A stretch of 64,000 nucleotides of DNA from Chryseobacterium oleae. Lineage in GTDB: Bacteria; Bacteroidota; Bacteroidia; Flavobacteriales; Weeksellaceae. Shown one piece after another: positions 16,784 through 26,569 of this stretch. The notes under the pieces are model-generated. The model saw only the letters and a list, made by a program, of their open reading frames with translations, did not search any database and was not told the DNA's origin. Both the position numbers and the translations under genes were made by a program. Positions within the stretch are counted from its first letter, which is position 1. The number at the start of each line of letters is the position of its first letter. The stretch is taken from assembly GCF_900115055.1 (NCBI RefSeq), contig NZ_FOVD01000001.1, positions 186,001 through 250,000 of the forward strand. Direction: 5' to 3'.

Positions 16784-18988
16784 TTAGTTAGCTACGTCAC
16801 TGATGAATTTTATTCTCAGCATTCTCACTTCTTCATCAGACAGTTCATCCCCAAATTCATCGAGAAGCACTTTCATGCTGTCGCTTTCAGATTCGGTCAT
16901 GAATTCCATGAAGCCGTCTACAATGTCTTCATCGAAATTATCTTCAATATAATAATCGATATTCAGCTTTGTCCCCTGATAAACGATGCTTTCCATTTCT
17001 TTTAAAAGTTCGGTCATCGAAAGGTTTTTTGCTCTTGCAATATCTTCAAGATCTATCTTTTTATCGGTACTCTGAATGATGAAAACCTTGTGGCTGGATT
17101 TATTTGCCACCTGTTTAAGCACCATATCCTGGGTACGCTCGATATTATTAGCTTCAACGTAGGTTTTAATGAAGTCTGCGAATTCTTTACCGTATTTTTT
17201 GGCTTTTCCTTCTCCTACTCCATAGATTTTTGCAATCTCATCCACCGAAACCGGATACTGAACCGTCATATCTTCCAGACTCGGGTCCATGAAAACCGTA
17301 TAAGGCGGAATTCCATATTTCTTGGCTACTTTTTTTCTCAAGTCTTTTAACTGACCGAACAGATTTTGGTCAAGTCCGCTGCTGGCCTGTAACTGTACCT
17401 GCTCACTCTCCGCTTTGGTCTGGGAAAGGTCAAATTCACGGTCTTCAGCAATCAAGAATGGTTCTTTAGGCTGATTATCGAGGAAGTTTCTTGCTTTGTC
17501 CGACATTTTCAAAACGCCATACGTTTCAATATCTTTCTGCAGATACCCCTGAACGGTAGCCTGTCTTAAAATGGTTTTCCAGTAATTATCTTTTTCCTCT
17601 TTTCCGAAACCGAAATGAGAAGTCTGTTCCAGTTTATAGGATTTTGTAACGGCATTTTCTTTTCCGACGATCACGGAGATCAGATCTTTAGATTTGAATT
17701 TTTCCTGGGTATCTCTGATGAGTTCCAGCACTTTTCTCAGATCTGCTGTAGCTTCTTTTAATTTTGGAGGATCGGAGGAATTGTCGCACATGTCTGCACC
17801 ATCTCCTTTTACCGGATCAAAATTTTCCCCGAAATAATACAGAATATACTGTCTTCGGCTCATAGAAGTTTCAGCATAACCTACCACTTCATTTAAAAGC
17901 TGAAGCCCGATTTCTCTTTCGGAAACAGGTTTCTGGGCAAGGAATTTTTCCAATTTTTCAATATCCTTAGGATCGTAAAATGCAAGACAATAGCCTTCGC
18001 CACCGTCTCTTCCTGCTCTTCCGGTTTCCTGGTAATAACTTTCAAGAGATTTTGGAAAATCATAATGGATCACAAAACGTACATCCGGTTTGTCAATTCC
18101 CATTCCGAATGCAATGGTTGCCACGATCACATCTACTTCCTCCATCAGGAATTTGTCCTGATTGGCGACTCGTACTTTCTGATCGAGACCCGCATGATAA
18201 GGAAGCGCATTGATCCCGTTGACCTGCAACAGCTGCGCAAACTCTTCCACCTTTCTTCGGCTCAGACAGTATATAATTCCTGATTTTCCTTTGTGATGAT
18301 TGATAAATCTCACAATTTCCTTATCTACATTGACTTTTGGTCGTACCTCATAATATAGATTGGGACGGTTGAAACTTTCTTTAAAAACCAGCGCATCCGT
18401 CATTCCCAAAGTTTTCTGGATATCATCCTGAACTTTTGGTGTTGCGGTGGCTGTCAAAGCGATCACCGGAACATCAGCAATCCTGTCGATAATAGATTTC
18501 AGGTTCCGGTACTCAGGTCTGAAATCATGTCCCCATTCAGAAATACAGTGTGCTTCATCAATAGCTACGAAAGAAATTTTCACTTCTTTCAGAAAATCCA
18601 GATAATCATCTTTAATTAATGATTCCGGAGCTACGTATAAAAGCTTGGTTTTGCCGCCTTTGATATCATCAAAGACCTGTTTTGTCTGTGTTTTGTTTAA
18701 TGATGAATTTAAAACGTGTGCCACCCCGTCATCAGATGAAAGACCGTTTACCGCATCTACCTGATTCTTCATTAACGCTATTAAAGGCGAAACTACTATT
18801 GCCGTGCCTTCTGAAATAAGTGCCGGAAGTTGGTAACACAATGACTTACCTCCTCCTGTTGGCATTAAGACAAATATATCCTTCCCACTGAGTAGGTTTT
18901 CTATAATTTCTTCCTGCTGGCCTTTAAATGTAGAAAACCCGAAATACTTTTTCAATTCGCCTGATAAATTGGCTTTTTTTGCGCTCAT
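16784..18988 (-). CDS. recQ: ATP-dependent DNA helicase RecQ, zinc site degenerate
   Basis: A 734-residue 3'-5' DNA helicase for recombination and replication-fork repair. Walker A (MPTGGGKS, residues 42-49), DEAH box (144-147) and motif VI (QETGRAGRDGG, about 320-330) are intact. The RecQ-Ct and HRDC domains follow (HRDC near residues 535-610), then an acidic C-terminal tail. The zinc-binding motif, normally four cysteines, is reduced here. The region around residues 375-405 (SMSRRQYILYYFGENF...DMCDNSSDPP) retains only one cysteine, Cys401. The frame is intact and the flanking motif residues are conserved, so the enzyme is likely functional but structurally different. Divergent from kdsD. 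Confidence 0.92.
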   Translation of the reverse strand: MSAKKANLSGELKKYFGFSTFKGQQEEIIENLLSGKDIFVLMPTGGGKSLCYQLPALISEGTAIVVSPLIALMKNQVDAVNGLSSDDGVAHVLNSSLNKTQTKQVFDDIKGGKTKLLYVAPESLIKDDYLDFLKEVKISFVAIDEAHCISEWGHDFRPEYRNLKSIIDRIADVPVIALTATATPKVQDDIQKTLGMTDALVFKESFNRPNLYYEVRPKVNVDKEIVRFINHHKGKSGIIYCLSRRKVEEFAQLLQVNGINALPYHAGLDQKVRVANQDKFLMEEVDVIVATIAFGMGIDKPDVRFVIHYDFPKSLESYYQETGRAGRDGGEGYCLAFYDPKDIEKLEKFLAQKPVSEREIGLQLLNEVVGYAETSMSRRQYILYYFGENFDPVKGDGADMCDNSSDPPKLKEATADLRKVLELIRDTQEKFKSKDLISVIVGKENAVTKSYKLEQTSHFGFGKEEKDNYWKTILRQATVQGYLQKDIETYGVLKMSDKARNFLDNQPKEPFLIAEDREFDLSQTKAESEQVQLQASSGLDQNLFGQLKDLRKKVAKKYGIPPYTVFMDPSLEDMTVQYPVSVDEIAKIYGVGEGKAKKYGKEFADFIKTYVEANNIERTQDMVLKQVANKSSHKVFIIQSTDKKIDLEDIARAKNLSMTELLKEMESIVYQGTKLNIDYYIEDNFDEDIVDGFMEFMTESESDSMKVLLDEFGDELSDEEVRMLRIKFISDVAN

Positions 18989-19028
18989 CTAATTTTCTAT
19001 TGCTAAATTTGCATCCAACCCAAAGTTA
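18978..19028. promoter_or_regulatory. Divergent promoters of recQ and kdsD
   Basis: Plus strand: TTTG (18978-18981), a 22-bp spacer and TAAATTTG (19004-19011), giving kdsD a leader of about 130 nt. Minus strand: TAACTTTG (19021-19028), about 32 bases ahead of the recQ ATG. The two promoters face each other and overlap, so transcription of one could interfere with the other. Confidence 0.5.
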
Positions 19029-19146
19029 TAAAAATTCTGCTTAAAATAAAAGCGAACGAATTTATAAAAAATAAAACTTATATTAAATATTCTTTTTTAA
19101 ATATAACGTTTTTCATTGGATTTTTTGTATACCTTATACTTATAAA

Positions 19147-20106
19147 ATGGAAAGAACCGACATTATTTCAATTGCGAAGAGCACTTTAGAGATAGAAATT
19201 TCAGAACTTGAAAAATTAAAGAACAGGATAGATGAAGATTTCGCCAAAGCAGTAGAGATTATTCATTCGGCAAAAGGGAAGTTAATCGTTGTGGGAATCG
19301 GGAAATCTGCCCATGTAGGCAATAAAATAGTAGCCACTTTAAATTCCACCGGAACACCGTCACAGTTCCTTCATGCTTCCGAAGCGATCCACGGAGATCT
19401 GGGCGTAATTCAGAAGCAGGATGTTGTTTTATGCATTTCCAACTCCGGAAATTCACCGGAAATAGCAAATCTTGTCCCTTTTCTGAAAGATTATTCTTCC
19501 GCATTGATAGGGATGACCGGAAATAAAAAGAGTAAGCTTGCAGAATTCTCTGAAATTGTCCTGGATACCCATGTAGATGTGGAAGCCTGCCCGAACAAGT
19601 TGGCTCCTACAAGTTCTACCACGATTCAGATGGCTCTTGGAGACGCCATGGCAGTTGCTTTAATGGAACTTAATGATTTCAGAGAGAATGATTTTGCTAA
19701 ATTCCATCCGGGAGGAAGTTTAGGAAAGAATCTTGTTTCAAAGGTAGACCAGTTTTTATCCCCTCAAAAACCTCAGGTAGAGGAAAACGCACCGGTAAGA
19801 GACGTCATTATCTCGATCAGTGCATCCAGCCACGGAATTACGGTGGTCACTCATGATGAAAAGATCATCGGCGTGATTACAGACGGGGATTTAAGAAGAA
19901 TGCTGATGAAGGGCGATGATATTGCTAAGGTTCAGGCCAGAGACATCATGTCTGCCCATCCTAAAACCATTGAAAGAGATACATTGGCTAAAGACGCTAT
20001 GAAAATTCTGAAAGAAAACAATATCGGGCAACTGATCGTCACAGAAAACGGAACATATTTCGGGATCATTGATCTGCACAAACTGCTTGATGAAGGGATT
20101 AATTAA
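19147..20106 (+). CDS. kdsD: Arabinose-5-phosphate isomerase (KdsD/KpsF/GutQ family)
   Basis: A 319-residue enzyme converting ribulose 5-phosphate to arabinose 5-phosphate, the first step to Kdo for lipopolysaccharide. The N-terminal SIS domain shows VVGIGKSAHVGNKIVATLNS and the downstream EAIHGDLGVI, and the C-terminal half carries two CBS domains (the second with DGDLRRML just before it). Length and order match the family. It is followed by its own terminator, so it is monocistronic. Confidence 0.93.
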   Translation: MERTDIISIAKSTLEIEISELEKLKNRIDEDFAKAVEIIHSAKGKLIVVGIGKSAHVGNKIVATLNSTGTPSQFLHASEAIHGDLGVIQKQDVVLCISNSGNSPEIANLVPFLKDYSSALIGMTGNKKSKLAEFSEIVLDTHVDVEACPNKLAPTSSTTIQMALGDAMAVALMELNDFRENDFAKFHPGGSLGKNLVSKVDQFLSPQKPQVEENAPVRDVIISISASSHGITVVTHDEKIIGVITDGDLRRMLMKGDDIAKVQARDIMSAHPKTIERDTLAKDAMKILKENNIGQLIVTENGTYFGIIDLHKLLDEGIN

Positions 20107-20144
20107 TTCCAATTGAAGTCATCTTCATCTTTAAAAAATAAATC

Positions 20145-20182
20145 AACAGACGGTATTCTTCAAAATACCGTCTGTTTTTTTC
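20145..20182 (+). terminator. Terminator of kdsD
   Basis: AACAGACGGTATT (20145-20157) pairs with AATACCGTCTGTT (20164-20176), followed by seven T. It is 39 bases past the stop. Confidence 0.92.
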
Positions 20183-20328
20183 TGAAAATCAAACATAAAG
20201 GTATTGTCCTTATAAACTTACACAAAATCATTCCCAATAATTCTGAATACTGATTATTATTTCATAATTTCGCAGACTTAAACAGCTTAACTCTGACGAG
20301 TTTACTATTATTAGATAGACTGTAGTAT

Positions 20329-21156
20329 ATGGACGAAAAAAAAGACATGTCCTTCCTGGGGCATATTGGAGAATTAAGAGGTCATCTTGTCCGCTCAATT
20401 ATTGCTATTATAGTGGTAGCTTTTGCCGTAGGATTCAATATCAACTGGATCATGGACCACATCTTTTTTGGACCGACAAGAAATGATTTTCCAACTTTCA
20501 GGGTAGTCAACCATTTTTCAAGGATGCTTTTAGGGGAAGACAGTATTCACCTTCCAAAAGAGTTTCCTGTTCGTGTGCAGAGGCTTTATCAGCAATTCAA
20601 CGTCATGATGGCTGTGTCTGTTTTCGGAGGTCTAGTAGGAGCTTTTCCTTATATTGTATGGGAATTGTGGAGATTTATCGGACCTGCTCTTCATCCGAAA
20701 GAAAGAAAAAACTCAATCTTTATTATCAATGCGGTCTGGATTCTTTTTATGACCGGCGTTTTATGCGGGTATTTCCTAATCCTTCCATTTGCTGTTAATT
20801 TTGGAGTTATTTTCAAAATCTCAGATATTATCATTCCGCTTTATGACTTAAGCGACTATACCACACTCTTTTTACAGGTTATTTTAGGTATGGGGATTAT
20901 CTTCCTCTTCCCTATTCTGATCTATTTCCTTACGAGTATAGGTATTCTTACGCCTATGTTTATGAAAACTTATCGCCGTCACGCAATCGTATTGATCATG
21001 GTTGTTGCCGCGATCATTACCCCGGCCGATGTATTAAGTATGATGATGGCTGCTTTCCCATTATTGATTCTGTATGAATTCAGTATTATCATGTGTAGTT
21101 TTACCTACAAGAAAGTTCAGAAAAACGCTGCAAATTTGCCAGTAGTTCAGAAGTAA
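20329..21156 (+). CDS. tatC: Twin-arginine translocase subunit TatC
   Basis: A 275-residue integral membrane protein with six predicted helices. It is the twin-arginine signal receptor of the Tat pathway, which exports folded proteins. The N-terminal SFLGHIGELRGHLVRSI corresponds to the TatC signature (MSFxxHLxELRxR), with the conserved Glu in GELR. The loop PYIVWELWRFIGPALHPKER and the later FPILIYFL are typical. tatA is not in the window. The kdsD-tatC neighbourhood looks conserved in related flavobacteria as far as I recall. Confidence 0.95.
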   Translation: MDEKKDMSFLGHIGELRGHLVRSIIAIIVVAFAVGFNINWIMDHIFFGPTRNDFPTFRVVNHFSRMLLGEDSIHLPKEFPVRVQRLYQQFNVMMAVSVFGGLVGAFPYIVWELWRFIGPALHPKERKNSIFIINAVWILFMTGVLCGYFLILPFAVNFGVIFKISDIIIPLYDLSDYTTLFLQVILGMGIIFLFPILIYFLTSIGILTPMFMKTYRRHAIVLIMVVAAIITPADVLSMMMAAFPLLILYEFSIIMCSFTYKKVQKNAANLPVVQK

Positions 21157-21439
21157 AAGACGTCTTCTATTTTACATTTCCAGCTTATATATTCTTTAGT
21201 TTTGACATAAAAAACTAAGGCAATAGTATCATCCATTTAATCCAGCCTTATCATAGGCTGATAAAGCTGTATTTTATAAAAAGACTAATTTTAAATAAAT
21301 TATTTTTTGTGAAAAATTTTTCTATTTAAAATCACATACCAAAAAATAAATACTTTTAAACCTTTATTTTTTATTAATTTTTTTCTCAACTCCAGATAAA
21401 ACACCCAGCATAAATAGCTATAAAACAACACATTACATA
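21157..21439. other. AT-rich gap after tatC
   Basis: No gene is visible. A weak CAGCC/GGCTG inverted repeat lies at 21243-21260 without a T-run, so no convincing tatC terminator could be named. The remainder is AT-rich DNA leading into the promoter at 21440. Confidence 0.5.
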
Positions 21440-21469
21440 TTGCATAGATATTATTTTATTTTATATTTG
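21440..21469 (+). promoter_or_regulatory. Promoter of the secreted metalloprotease
   Basis: TTG (21440-21442), a 19-bp spacer and the -7 box TATATTTG (21462-21469). The ATG at 21497 follows after a predicted leader of about 23 nt. Confidence 0.7.
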
Positions 21470-21496
21470 CTTTAAAGAAATATTAAAATAATATAT

Positions 21497-24454
21497 ATGA
21501 AAAAGAAAATTATTTTTGTTTTAGCTTTGGCTTCTGGTTTAGCAGGCCTGCAGGCACAGCGCTGGGAGCCTATATCCCACAAAGTGGCTCCGATAAGAAA
21601 GGAAGTAAATGTATTATACTCCTATAAAGTAGATCTCAACTCACTTAGAAGTCTCCTAAAAGATGCTCCCGAAAAAGAACAAGGTAAAACTCCTGTCATT
21701 ATTTCTTTACCCACGGCTGATGGAAGAGTAGAAAGGTTTTCAGTTTACAGTTCCCCGGTAGTAGAAAAATCTATGGCAGACCGTTATGAACTAGGATCAT
21801 ACTCAGGAACCGGAATAGATAATCCACACAAACAGGTAAGATTTAGTACGGCTCCAAATGATTTTCAGTCAATGATTTTTGACGGAGTTACAGGAAAGCA
21901 TGAATTTATTGAACCTATCAATAAGGAAAGAGATGTATACGGAGTATTTTTTAAGTCCAATAAAACCCAGGATGGAAATCCGTTTGAATGTACAACATCA
22001 GAATCAGAACAGTCAAAAATGGAAATCAGTAAACTGCTGAAATCTAAAAATGTTCTGGGCTCAGGATCTGGCCACAAAAACAACGACTTAAAGTACAGAA
22101 CCTACAGACTGGCAATTTCTGTAAATGCAGAATACACTCAGCTTGCCGGAGGTGTGGCAAGTGCTGCTACCCGCATTAATGCTACGATGACAAGGGTAAA
22201 CGGTGTATTTGAAAAAGATTTTGCTATTCACATGAATGTCCTGGATCTTCCGCAGCTTATTTTTACAGATGCTGCAACCGACCCCTATTCCAATGTCATT
22301 CAGAATGCCAATGGAACTTATAGTGCTCCGGGAGCCTGGAATCTTCAGGTACAGCAGACTATCACAGCTGCTATAGGAGATGCAGGTTATGATATCGGAC
22401 ATTTCTTCGGGCATAGAGGTGGTGGTGGAAGCGCCGGCCGTGTAGGAAATGTGTGTATAAATCCGGCCAATAATAATGATGCCACTTCAAAAGGAGCGGG
22501 AATTACATCCCCAAATATTGTAGATCAACCATTCGGAGATACTTATGATATAGACTTTGTAGCCCATGAAATTGGCCATCAGTTTGGAGGAGCTCATACG
22601 ATGTCTATCTCCCAGCATGGGGCTCATATGGAACCAGGATCAGGATCCACCATAATGGGATATGCAGGTATTACCAATGCCAATGTGCAAATGAATTCAG
22701 ATGCTTATTTCCATGTTAAAAATATTGAGGAAATACAGGCCTATGTGAATTCTAAAGAATGTGGCATTACGACCACTATTACCAATAATACTCCTCCTAC
22801 AATTCAACCACTCGTAACTAAGGCAATTCCGAAAGGAACAGCATTTGTTCTTACAGCATCGGCAGCAGATGCACAAAATGACCCGATGACCTACACCTGG
22901 GAACAATATGACCTGGCAGGCCTGACTTTTGGTCCGGTAAGCCCAACCCGTAACAACGGAGCCAACTTCAGATCAATACTTCCTACAACTTCTCCAACAA
23001 GATACTTCCCTAAATTTTCAGATGTTCTCAACGGAACTCTTTCAAATATTACAGGTTGGGAAACGGTTTCCGATGTGCCAAGAACCATGCATTTTAAAGT
23101 TACAGTAAGAGATAATAACCCCGATATCACAAAACAACAAACTCAAAGTGAAAAAATAACGCTGGAAGTTGGAAATGACGGGCCATTCAAAGTAACTTCA
23201 ACTACCGTTTACAACAATACACCAGCTGCTATTACATGGGATGTTGTCAATACCAACAGCAGTATATACAATGTGCAGAATGTTAAAATTGACTATACGA
23301 CAGATAACGGAGCCAACTGGGTCTTAATAACTCCCTCCACTCCGAATGATGGCGCTGAACCATTCTCATTCTCTTCACTGGCTACAGGCGCTAATCTAAA
23401 GATAAGAGTAAGTGCGATTGATAACGTATTCTATGCAGTAGGCAATGCGACTGTTTCAGCATCTGAAGGTTGTTCTTCAGCAGCGCCGGCAGGAGTTACA
23501 GTTTCCGGAATTACCAGGTTTTCTGCCAATGTAAACTGGACTGCATTGCAAGGAGCTACCTATTCCCTGATGTATAGAAAAACAGGGGCAACCACATGGA
23601 CTACAGTTCCTGTAGCAACAAATTCCTATTATATTTCAGGATTGGAAGAAGCTACTCAATATGAAGTTCAGATCGCCAATGTGTGCGGATCTGCTATAGG
23701 AAATTATTCAGCGTCCACCAATTTCACCACCCTTCCGTTTACTAAATGTGTAATAACAGGTACAAGCTCTAGTGACGAATTCATTTCCAATGTTACCGTA
23801 ACACCTTCCGGAATGAGCGCTGTTTCAAACACCAGCACAGCTTCCCCTTATACCGACTACACGACTGATCCTACTAAATTGATCACCCTTGTCAAAGGAA
23901 CTTCAGGCAATACCGTAAGCGTTACCAAGCAGTGGTCAGCGGGTCTGTATAACGAAGGAGTGACTGCATGGATAGATTTTAACCGAGATGGAGCCTTCTC
24001 TGATTCCGAAATTATTCACACCAGTGCCGCTAGTACAATAACTCCGGTTTCCGGAACATTTGCAGTCCCTGTAAATGCTTATACTGCTGGAAACGTAATC
24101 ATGAGAGTTGTACTGGCTTACGACAACCAACCAGACAATGGATGTGGAAGTCACAGATATGGGGAGGTTGAAGACTATCCGGTTCGTATCCAGGAGCAGG
24201 CATTAAGTACGAATGATGTCGTGAAAGACAATACTTCAGTACAGATTTATCCTAATCCGGCCTATAATATTCTGAATGTGACTAATATTTCTTCTAAAGC
24301 ACAATTCAGCATTTTCAATATGGCAGGACAGGCTATCATGAATGGTACTATTTCCAACCAGAAAATTCCGGTATCCAAACTAAGCACCGGGGTATATGTA
24401 ATTACAATCGACGATAAAGGAACCGTATCCAAGCTTAAATTCATTAAGAAATAA
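21497..24454 (+). CDS. T9SS-secreted reprolysin-like metalloprotease
   Basis: A 985-residue secreted protein. A signal peptide (MKKKIIFVLALASGLAGLQA) is followed by a pro-region. A metzincin zinc-protease domain has the motif HEIGHQFGGAH (His357, Glu358, His361, His367) and a downstream Met-turn candidate TIMGYAG. Then come Ig/fibronectin type III-like domains (about 650-720, ANVNWTALQGATYSLMYRKT) and a GEVEDY-type domain (CGSHRYGEVEDYPVRI near 890). The C-terminal type IX secretion sorting tail (IYPNPAYNILNVTN...GVYVITI) completes the protein. It is presumably exported across the outer membrane, and the tail is removed or anchored. Likely role: extracellular protein degradation. Monocistronic. 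Confidence 0.93.
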   Translation: MKKKIIFVLALASGLAGLQAQRWEPISHKVAPIRKEVNVLYSYKVDLNSLRSLLKDAPEKEQGKTPVIISLPTADGRVERFSVYSSPVVEKSMADRYELGSYSGTGIDNPHKQVRFSTAPNDFQSMIFDGVTGKHEFIEPINKERDVYGVFFKSNKTQDGNPFECTTSESEQSKMEISKLLKSKNVLGSGSGHKNNDLKYRTYRLAISVNAEYTQLAGGVASAATRINATMTRVNGVFEKDFAIHMNVLDLPQLIFTDAATDPYSNVIQNANGTYSAPGAWNLQVQQTITAAIGDAGYDIGHFFGHRGGGGSAGRVGNVCINPANNNDATSKGAGITSPNIVDQPFGDTYDIDFVAHEIGHQFGGAHTMSISQHGAHMEPGSGSTIMGYAGITNANVQMNSDAYFHVKNIEEIQAYVNSKECGITTTITNNTPPTIQPLVTKAIPKGTAFVLTASAADAQNDPMTYTWEQYDLAGLTFGPVSPTRNNGANFRSILPTTSPTRYFPKFSDVLNGTLSNITGWETVSDVPRTMHFKVTVRDNNPDITKQQTQSEKITLEVGNDGPFKVTSTTVYNNTPAAITWDVVNTNSSIYNVQNVKIDYTTDNGANWVLITPSTPNDGAEPFSFSSLATGANLKIRVSAIDNVFYAVGNATVSASEGCSSAAPAGVTVSGITRFSANVNWTALQGATYSLMYRKTGATTWTTVPVATNSYYISGLEEATQYEVQIANVCGSAIGNYSASTNFTTLPFTKCVITGTSSSDEFISNVTVTPSGMSAVSNTSTASPYTDYTTDPTKLITLVKGTSGNTVSVTKQWSAGLYNEGVTAWIDFNRDGAFSDSEIIHTSAASTITPVSGTFAVPVNAYTAGNVIMRVVLAYDNQPDNGCGSHRYGEVEDYPVRIQEQALSTNDVVKDNTSVQIYPNPAYNILNVTNISSKAQFSIFNMAGQAIMNGTISNQKIPVSKLSTGVYVITIDDKGTVSKLKFIKK

Positions 24455-24474
24455 GCTTTGATCTTTATCATACG

Positions 24475-24504
24475 AAAAGCCCGGTTTATGCCGGGCTTTT
24501 TTTA
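24475..24504 (+). terminator. Terminator of the metalloprotease gene
   Basis: AAAAGCCCGG (24475-24484) pairs with CCGGGCTTTT (24491-24500) around TTTATG, followed by more T. It is 20 bases after the stop. Confidence 0.95.
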
Positions 24505-24659
24505 TAGGTATCCCAACACAATGTTTGTGAAAACTTCCTATTCTTTAACAATACAGATTAAGCAAAACCCTAAACAACTGTAAAACAAGTGTTTAAATTA
24601 AAATAGTTATTTTTTTAATTTTTTATTTTCAATAATTACTGAAAGTTCAAAAATATCTT

Positions 24660-24667
24660 TATATTTG
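24660..24667 (+). promoter_or_regulatory. -7 box of the DoxX operon
   Basis: TATATTTG, 30 bp upstream of the ATG at 24698. The -33 element is not clear. Confidence 0.5.
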
Positions 24668-24697
24668 AATAGAAATTAATAAGATAAATTCTTCACC

Positions 24698-25084
24698 ATG
24701 AAAAGCATCTATAACATTATCAATTATGGTATTGCCACAGTCTGGATCATCAATGGTCTTTTCTGTAAAATATTGAACTTTGTTCCACGCCATGAAGAGA
24801 TTGTTGCCAGAATTTTAGGTCGTGATTATTCAAGACTGCTAACGGTTCTGATCGGATGTTCAGAAATAGTGATGGCGGTGTGGATTTTAACGGGAATCAA
24901 TTCCAGATGTAATGCAATTGCCCAAATTACAATTATTGCTGCGATGAATCTGCTTGAATTTATATTGGCTCCCGATTTACTGCTTTGGGGCAAATTCAAT
25001 TCCCTGTTTGCTTTTCTGTTTATTTTGCTTATCTATTTTAATGAATTTCATTTGAATCCAAAAAAACTAAATCATCATGTTTAA
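24698..25084 (+). CDS. DoxX-like membrane protein
   Basis: A 128-residue protein with four membrane helices in the layout of DoxX-like proteins (YGIATVWIINGLFCKILNFV, LLTVLIGCSEIVMAVWIL, ITIIAAMNLLEFILAPDLLL, LFAFLFILLIYFNEF). Biochemical function unknown. It opens a four-gene operon: its last 8 bases overlap the start of the DUF2071 gene, indicating coupled translation. Confidence 0.75.
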   Translation: MKSIYNIINYGIATVWIINGLFCKILNFVPRHEEIVARILGRDYSRLLTVLIGCSEIVMAVWILTGINSRCNAIAQITIIAAMNLLEFILAPDLLLWGKFNSLFAFLFILLIYFNEFHLNPKKLNHHV

Positions 25085-25841
25085 CTTTTTAAAAACCCAT
25101 CCGTTCGCTGTTGAAGCTTTTTTCGAAAGTTCTCTTGTTCTGACCTTTGCGGTTCCTAAAGAACAACTGCAGCGCCTTATCCCGGAATGTCTGGAACTCG
25201 ATACTTTTCAGGATCAATGGGCCTTTGTAGCAGCAGCAATGGTTCAGACAAAAGATTTACGCCCAAAAGGTTTTCCAAAATTCATGGGAAATGATTTTTA
25301 CCTGATCGGCTACCGGGTATTTGTACGATACAGGAGCAATACCGGAAAGAAACTTCGTGGACTGTATATTCTTAAATCTGAAACAGATAAAAAGAAAATG
25401 GAATTCATGGGTAATGTATTTACTCATTACAATTATTCTACAACAGACATTCGGCAGACACAAACAGAAAATACAAAAGAAATACAGTCTGTGAAGTCCG
25501 GATTTAAAGTAAGCATCAGCAAAAAAGAAGAAAATATATCGCTACCTCCCCAATCTCCCTTTGCAGACTGGAAAGAAGCAAGAAGATTTGCAGGACCACT
25601 GCCATTTACTTTTACTTACAATGAAGAAACCAAGGAAGTTCTTATCATTGAAGGCGTAAGACAAAACTGGACTCCCGCACCGGTAGAAATTCTTGATTAT
25701 CATTTCGGTTTTTTAGATGCGCTTAAACTGGAAAACCCTGTTTTAGCCAATGCTTTTATCATTAAAAACATTCCATACTACTGGAAAAAAGGAAAAATTG
25801 AATCATGGAAACAACAAGAAGACAATTTCAGGGCGTCTTAA
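25077..25841 (+). CDS. DUF2071 (YqjF-like) protein
   Basis: A 254-residue soluble protein matching the DUF2071/YqjF acetoacetate-decarboxylase-like fold family. Visible blocks are FAVPKEQLQRLIPECLELDT near the start, FVAAAMVQTKDLRPKGFPKF, and the late PVEILDYHFGF. No catalytic function is established for the family. The gene overlaps DoxX upstream by 8 bp and the methyltransferase downstream by 37 bp. Confidence 0.75.
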   Translation: MFNFLKTHPFAVEAFFESSLVLTFAVPKEQLQRLIPECLELDTFQDQWAFVAAAMVQTKDLRPKGFPKFMGNDFYLIGYRVFVRYRSNTGKKLRGLYILKSETDKKKMEFMGNVFTHYNYSTTDIRQTQTENTKEIQSVKSGFKVSISKKEENISLPPQSPFADWKEARRFAGPLPFTFTYNEETKEVLIIEGVRQNWTPAPVEILDYHFGFLDALKLENPVLANAFIIKNIPYYWKKGKIESWKQQEDNFRAS

Positions 25842-26557
25842 ATATTTTAAGCTTCAACCGCCATTTTTATATCATAGGAATAGGGATTTTAGCTTTAATA
25901 ACGCTCAGCCATCAACTATTTGAATGGTCAGATCTTTTATACTGGATCATCATCGCTGCATTTCTTTACGGATTGATCATGCCTTTAATCGTATCCGCCT
26001 ATGTCTATGATTTCTCGGGATATTATGATTTTGAATGGCTGAAAGACTGCTCTATTGATGAATCTAAAGTAAAAAAGATTTTAAATATCAATGCCGGCTT
26101 TGATGAAACGAGCTACATTATTAAAGACAATTTCCCACAAGCCGATGTAAAGGTATTTGATTTTTATGATGCCAAACGGCATACGGAACCGGCTATCGTA
26201 AGAGCCCGAAAAGTGAGCATTGTATATCCTGACACCCAACAGATGCAGTCTAATTCAATGCCTTTGCCTGATCAGTCAGTTGATCTTATTTTCCTGCTTT
26301 CTGCGGTACACGAAATAAGGTCAAATGAGGAAAAAATCCTGTTTTTGAAAGAATGTCACCGTTTATGCAAAACCGAAGGAAAAATAATTATGGTAGAACA
26401 CCTGCGAGATTTTCCGAATTTTCTGGCTTTTTCTGTAGGCTTCACACATTTTTTTTCAAAAGCGATATGGAAAAATGCTTTTAGCCATGCTGGTTTTGCA
26501 TCCATCAAAGAAGTAAAATTCACTCCTTTTATGTCAATTTTTATCTGTACCCCATAA
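25805..26557 (+). CDS. Membrane-anchored methyltransferase-like protein
   Basis: A 250-residue protein with two N-terminal membrane helices (FYIIGIGILALITLSHQLF and LLYWIIIAAFLYGLIMPLIV). A class I methyltransferase-like domain follows. Motif I is degenerate: NINAGFDETSY stands where DxGxGxG is usual. Later motifs look normal (LPDQSVDLIFLLSAVHEI, then HRLCKTEGKIIMVEHLRDF). Either the SAM site is atypical or the protein has lost activity. The start at 25805 overlaps the upstream gene by 37 bp; no better internal start preserves the first helix. Confidence 0.7.
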   Translation: METTRRQFQGVLNILSFNRHFYIIGIGILALITLSHQLFEWSDLLYWIIIAAFLYGLIMPLIVSAYVYDFSGYYDFEWLKDCSIDESKVKKILNINAGFDETSYIIKDNFPQADVKVFDFYDAKRHTEPAIVRARKVSIVYPDTQQMQSNSMPLPDQSVDLIFLLSAVHEIRSNEEKILFLKECHRLCKTEGKIIMVEHLRDFPNFLAFSVGFTHFFSKAIWKNAFSHAGFASIKEVKFTPFMSIFICTP

Positions 26558-26569
26558 TTATCTCATCCT

